From contig BJHT01000031.1 of the NCBI GenBank assembly GCA_014193395.1, positions 1 to 37,773 of the forward strand: a stretch of DNA of 37,773 bases, read 5' to 3'. Under the pieces are notes generated by a model that had not been told where the DNA came from, searched no databases, and worked only from the letters and a program-made list of their open reading frames with translations. Positions 34,297-37,773 of this stretch are shown piece after piece (the stretch's first letter is position 1; each line of letters begins with the position of its first letter). The translations under genes were made by a program, and so were the position numbers. The DNA comes from Verrucomicrobiota bacterium (lineage in GTDB: Bacteria; Verrucomicrobiota; Verrucomicrobiia; Limisphaerales; BJHT01).

Positions 34297-34462
34297 TCCG
34301 CCTCGTCACCTCGGCGGCTACCGCTCCGTAGCCGCCGACGTGAGGAGGCGGACAATCGCACGTCACGGCCACGCCTGCACCACCTCAACCGATCGTCGGC
34401 ATTTCATCGCGTCGGCCCATGTCCGCGGTTCGGGGAATCCGCCTCGTCACGTCGGCGGCTAC
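34297..34462. repeat. REP triplet right of the RAYT gene
   Basis: An inverted REP half (34297-34321) is followed six bases later by a REP doublet: REP 34328-34352 and inverted partner 34438-34462. The doublet is 135 bases, almost the same size as the unit on the other side of the transposase gene. The last half ends five bases before the stop of the SUMF1-like gene. Confidence 0.92.
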
Positions 34463-34466
34463 GTTC

Positions 34467-35618
34467 TCACGGCCCCGACATCACGCACCGAAAACTGATC
34501 CCCGCATCCGCGTCCGTGAACGGCCCGCGGCCGTGGCGCTTGGTGACGGTGAAATGCTCCGCGTCGCTGGCCTTGCACCAACCCTTCATCACCACGTTGA
34601 ACCGGAACCACTGCTGCGGCTGGAAGCCCTGCGCCGCGCCCGTCGGATTCGTCGCCACGCCGGCCGCGGGCGCTTTCGTGTAGGAGGCGTAATCAAAATA
34701 ATCGGCGCACCATTCTGCGGAGTTCTGCGCCAGTTGGAACACGCCCTCCGGCGTGGCCCCCGCCGGAAACCAATCCACCGGCACCGGGTGCGGGAATTTC
34801 ACCGGAAAATCGCCGCGTTTCTCATCCGGCGGTTCGTCGCCCCACGGATACGTGCGCCCCGCGATGCCGCCGGCGGCATACTCCCACTCGGCCTCCGTCG
34901 GCAGCCGTTTGCCCGCCCAGGCCGCATAGCCGCGGGCCTGAAACCAGTTCACCAGCACCACCGGATACCTCGCCAGCGTGCGGTCGGCGGGGACGAATTT
35001 CCCGACGTGCGGCGCGAGCGCCGAGCGGGCGATGCGCGGATTCCACGGCGTCCAGTAGCCCTCGTTGCCGTCGTTGAGAAATCGGCAGTAGTCCTCGTTC
35101 GTCACCTTGTGGCGGTCGATGAAAAAGCCGGCGACCCGCACGCGGTAACGCTCGCCCTGCGACGGCTTCACCTTCCCATCCGGCAGCCGCGAGAAACCGC
35201 CGCCAGACGAATCAAAGTACTGCCCCGTCCGCTCGAACTCGCCCCCCGCGAGCCACACCATCCCGTTGGTCCCCGCCGTCCGGCCCGCGTCACCACGCAC
35301 GGGAATCAGGTCCGGCTCGACGCCCGTCTCGCGCAGCTTCTCCGCCACGACCGGCTGGATAAGCTGCCGCGCCGCCACGGGATTGTTGCCCAGCCGCGCG
35401 CGGATGCGCCCGAGCGACTCCGCCTCGCGCACCCACAGGCGCACGCCCGCGAGGTCCACAAACAGTTTCGGATTAATCTCGCCGCGCGGCACCACCGCGA
35501 GCTGCACCGGCGCATCGCCCGCGGCCAGCGAGAGCACATAAGTCGCAGCGCCGGCCTCCGCGCGGGCGGTGCTCGTTCCTAGCGCGAAGAACGTCGCTGC
35601 AATGACAGCCAAAAGCAC
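34467..35618 (-). CDS. SUMF1/formylglycine-generating-enzyme-like protein, exported
   Basis: The protein has an N-terminal signal-like helix (LVLLAVIAATFFALGTSTARA). The C-terminal two-thirds is an FGE-sulfatase domain: MVWLAGGEFERTG, VAGFFIDRHKVTNEDYCRFL, VNWFQARGYAAWAGKRLPTE, AEWEYAAGGIAGRTYPWGDE and ending ISFRCVMSGP. The copper-binding Cys pair of true FGEs is not clear, so it may be a non-catalytic or other-function member. The start is uncertain: no ATG precedes the signal helix. The GTG at 35618 is provisional (383 residues); the frame is open further upstream, through a MITE-like element at 35686-35878. TATAAT lies just upstream at 35638-35643, without a good -35. Confidence 0.8.
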   Translation of the reverse strand: MLLAVIAATFFALGTSTARAEAGAATYVLSLAAGDAPVQLAVVPRGEINPKLFVDLAGVRLWVREAESLGRIRARLGNNPVAARQLIQPVVAEKLRETGVEPDLIPVRGDAGRTAGTNGMVWLAGGEFERTGQYFDSSGGGFSRLPDGKVKPSQGERYRVRVAGFFIDRHKVTNEDYCRFLNDGNEGYWTPWNPRIARSALAPHVGKFVPADRTLARYPVVLVNWFQARGYAAWAGKRLPTEAEWEYAAGGIAGRTYPWGDEPPDEKRGDFPVKFPHPVPVDWFPAGATPEGVFQLAQNSAEWCADYFDYASYTKAPAAGVATNPTGAAQGFQPQQWFRFNVVMKGWCKASDAEHFTVTKRHGRGPFTDADAGISFRCVMSGP

Positions 35619-35685
35619 CAGCGGACTCTGCTTCTTATTATACGGAACGCGACGATCCGATTCCGTGTCGTCGCGGAGCGACGGT

Positions 35686-35878
35686 TTTGGAGTGCGGTGA
35701 CTTGTCACCGCTTTTGCGCAGGCGACTTGTCGCCGTCGAACTTCCGTGCGGGTCCGGTCTCGCGGGCGCGCCACCGCTGGCGCGAGCCGTGGACGCTTCC
35801 TTCCATCTTCATGCTCCCCGCAGTTTGACGGCGACAAGTCGCCTGCGCAAAAGCGGTGACAAGTCACCGCACTCCAGA
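35686..35878. repeat. MITE-like element, copy 2
   Basis: 193 bases with TTTGGAGTGCGGTGACTTG at one end and its near-exact reverse complement (GTCACCGCACTCCA) at the other; the terminal inverted repeats extend over about 50 bases. The core CCACCGCTGGCGCGAGCCGTG is shared with copy 1 at 11207-11398. It lies about 70 bases upstream of the signal-peptide region of the SUMF1-like gene and may have replaced its native start or promoter. Confidence 0.85.
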
Positions 35879-36057
35879 ACGCTGCCGCGCCGGAGTGGCC
35901 GCCCGGTCGTCGCGCCAATGTTTTGGAGCGCGCCTGTCCTCTGGCGCTTTCCCACTGCGGTGCAGGCGAACTCGCGCGAGTTTTCACCACCCAGATCGCG
36001 GCCGCCCACCCGGCTTGGAGTAATCCGAACGCTCATATTTTTTGTGCGCTTCGCCCT

Positions 36058-37773
36058 TCAGCGCACGGTGAGAAAATCATTCTGGTTCAGCAACGCGCGC
36101 ACGAGACTCTCCCGCGCCCGACTGCCGCCGTCCTTCGGCGACGACGCGCTTTGCTGCTGGAGATACCCTTCGCACTCGGCGAGTTCCGCGCGGCTCGGCG
36201 GACGGCTGAGAATGTGCTCGAAAGCGGCGGTGACGAACCCCGCATTGCCGGGCCGCGCCGCATCCGAGTTCGGTGCTCCCACCCGCTTCGCCAGCGCGGC
36301 TGCGTGGTCATGGATGAACTTGCTGTTCGTCAGCGCCAGAGCTTGCTGCGGAATGATGCTCCGGCTGCGGCGATAGCACTCGTTCGGGTCCGGCGCATCG
36401 AACAAGCCGGTGAACTCCCCCGCGCCGCCGAGTTCGGGAAACACCGCGTAATACAGGCTGCGCCGCGTCGTCGTCGCCATGTCCTTGTTCTCCAGTTCCT
36501 GCCCGCCCAGCTTCGGGTCCAGCTCGCCCGCCAGATGCAGGATGCTGTCGCGCACGACCTCGGCCTCCATGCGCCCCGTGTTCATGCGCCACAAGAGCCG
36601 GTTTTCCGAATCGGCGCTGTGCGCGGGTATGAGGGTGTGAGAGTGCGAGGGTGAGAGTGGTTTCGCATCTGCACCCGCTTGCTCTCTCACACTCACACTC
36701 TCAAACGCCGACACCCGCCGGAAGGCGGCGCTCGTCACCACCAGCCGGTGCAGATGCTTCATGCTCCAGCCCGACTCCATGAACTCGACCGCCAGCCAGT
36801 CGAGCAGCTCGGGATGCGTCGGGCGCGCGCCGAACCTTCCGAAATCGTACACCGTCCGCACCAGCGGCTCGTGAAAATGCCACGCCCAGATGTGATTCAC
36901 CGCCACCCGCGCCGTCAGCGGATTCTCCTTCGCCCCGATCCATTCTGCCAATGCCCGCCGTCGTCCCGTGCTCTTCGCCGGATAAACCGGTGACAACGGC
37001 GTGTAGGTCGTCGCCTTCTTCTCATCGCCGAGCGCCGCCTTCGCCGTCGCTAGCGCGGTGCCCGCGTCCGTCACGGTTTTGCCCGCCGTCTTGATCGCCG
37101 CCGCGCGCGTTTTGTCCGTCGTGGGCAAACCCTCCGCCTGCGCCAGCGCGAGATTTCCCGCCGCGAGTTTCGCCTCGTTCGCGCGCACCGCCGCCTCGCG
37201 TTCCGCGCGGCTCGCGGCGCGGGCGAGCGTGTCGATTTGATTCGTCGTCAGCATCGCCGCGGTCACGCCGCTCGCTCCACCTGCGCCATACTTTGCGCCC
37301 TCGGCCGCGATGCGCGCCGTCGCACTCGCCAGTTCCGCGCGCGCGGCCACGAGCTTGGACTCGGCCGCGGCAATTGGCAGCGATCGCGCCGCCACGGCCT
37401 GCCGCGCCTGCGTCAGCGTCTGGTGCAGCTCGCGCAAACCCGGCGCGCACGCCGTCGCCGACACCACCGAAGTCGCCGGCGCGGCGCAGAACTTGGAAAC
37501 CTCCCAGCCATCGACACCCACGACATCCTTGCCATCCGCATACTTCGGCGGCTCGAAATCAATCCGCACCACCGGCGTCGTCACGCCCGGCAGCGTCACC
37601 GTCAGTTCATCGAACGCCGCCACCGTGCCCGCGTGGACATCCAGCGTGATGCCCTGGTTTTTGTTCGTCACCGGATTCCACCCATTGATCGCCGTCGGCA
37701 CGCCCTTCACCAGCACCCCCTGATCGTTCCCGCTCGTCACCGTCAGCAACGCGCGATCCTCCTTCGGCTCCAA
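36058..37773 (-). CDS. DUF1553 protein, partial (5' end outside window)
   Basis: The visible 571 residues are the C-terminal part of a planctomycete/verrucomicrobial DUF1549/DUF1553 protein. DUF1553 blocks include ALAEWIGAKENPLTARVAVN, IWAWHFHEPLVRT and DFGRFGARPTHPELLDWLA, then NRLLWRMNTGRMEAEVVRDS, LFDAPDPNECYRRSRSIIPQ and QQALALTNSKFIHDHAAALA. The N-terminal visible region is a jelly-roll-like segment followed by a long Ala-rich coiled coil (about residues 115-255). An in-frame insert with Ser/His/Thr-rich sequence occurs before NRLLWRM. Its DUF1501 partner is at 31870 on the same strand. The start lies beyond position 37773. Confidence 0.92.
   Translation of the reverse strand: MEPKEDRALLTVTSGNDQGVLVKGVPTAINGWNPVTNKNQGITLDVHAGTVAAFDELTVTLPGVTTPVVRIDFEPPKYADGKDVVGVDGWEVSKFCAAPATSVVSATACAPGLRELHQTLTQARQAVAARSLPIAAAESKLVAARAELASATARIAAEGAKYGAGGASGVTAAMLTTNQIDTLARAASRAEREAAVRANEAKLAAGNLALAQAEGLPTTDKTRAAAIKTAGKTVTDAGTALATAKAALGDEKKATTYTPLSPVYPAKSTGRRRALAEWIGAKENPLTARVAVNHIWAWHFHEPLVRTVYDFGRFGARPTHPELLDWLAVEFMESGWSMKHLHRLVVTSAAFRRVSAFESVSVREQAGADAKPLSPSHSHTLIPAHSADSENRLLWRMNTGRMEAEVVRDSILHLAGELDPKLGGQELENKDMATTTRRSLYYAVFPELGGAGEFTGLFDAPDPNECYRRSRSIIPQQALALTNSKFIHDHAAALAKRVGAPNSDAARPGNAGFVTAAFEHILSRPPSRAELAECEGYLQQQSASSPKDGGSRARESLVRALLNQNDFLTVR
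36625..36706. repeat. GAGAGTGTGAG repeat inside the DUF1553 gene
   Basis: Left GGGTGTGAGAGTGCGAGGG and right GCTCTCTCACACTCACACTC are imperfect reverse complements. The element is read through in frame as FESVSVREQAGADAK and PLSPSHSHTLIPAHS, at a point where relatives have a short variable loop. Confidence 0.6.

Noticed and set aside
33476-34462. CRISPR-like array around the RAYT gene
   Set aside because: The repeats are inverted palindromes in both orientations, with related rather than unique spacers and no cas gene.
1-37773. tRNA, rRNA or riboswitch genes
   Set aside because: I looked for cloverleaf-like CCA-end stems and conserved rRNA blocks and found none; hairpins seen belong to repeat families.

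Overview
The window looks like chromosomal DNA of a GC-rich verrucomicrobial bacterium, probably in the Limisphaerales/Pedosphaerales direction. A planctomycete relative is the main alternative. The taxon markers are a pilin-like protein with an exact H-X9-DG motif, a Tat-exported DUF1501 protein beside a DUF1553 protein, a formylglycine-generating-enzyme-like protein, several secreted or lipid-anchored proteins of unknown function, and many dispersed palindromic repeats. This placement is inferred from gene content; no rRNA or tRNA gene was recognised.

Layout. 1-3.5 kb: GDP-fucose synthase faces two adjacent GDP-mannose 4,6-dehydratase paralogues, a GDP-deoxyhexose supply block. 3.8-5.4 kb: a minus-strand unit of a ParD/CopG-like antitoxin, a RelE/ParE-like toxin, nadD and rsfS. 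5.4-7.9 kb: a CstA-type transporter with a palindromic element inside its reading frame. 8.0-8.6 kb: two decayed ORF6N fragments. 8.7-10.8 kb: a 711-residue protein with an N-terminal Cys4 cluster. 10.8-11.7 kb: a gene-free stretch made largely of repeats. 11.7-18.9 kb: lipoproteins, a small membrane protein, a B12-binding-type radical SAM enzyme and a DUF2157/GDYXXLXY pair. 18.9-19.8 kb: the H-X9-DG pilin-like protein. 20.1-25.4 kb: a 1768-residue secreted multidomain protein. 25.4-26.1 kb: an antitoxin and a VapC-type toxin cut short by a short mobile-like repeat. 26.3-30.3 kb: a TIR-STAND NTPase-TPR protein followed by an orphan second copy of its C-terminal half. 30.6-31.6 kb: DNA polymerase III delta'. 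31.9-37.8 kb: DUF1501, a REP-associated tyrosine transposase (RAYT), the SUMF1/FGE-like protein and the end of a DUF1553 protein.

Two systems stand out. First, a RAYT transposase sits between palindromes that begin GTAGCCGCCGACGTGAGG. Paired copies of the same palindrome lie in frame inside cstA and inside the TPR cassette, so this element can apparently enter genes and become protein. Second, the TIR-STAND gene has a lower-GC 3' half, and immediately downstream is an orphan high-GC cassette homologous to that half. This resembles a sensor-domain replacement that left the older C-terminus behind, as known for polymorphic toxins and suspected for STAND immune receptors.

At least seven other repeat families are present. 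Several are perfect or near-perfect inverted repeats of 20-50 bases, and they account for most of the non-coding space.
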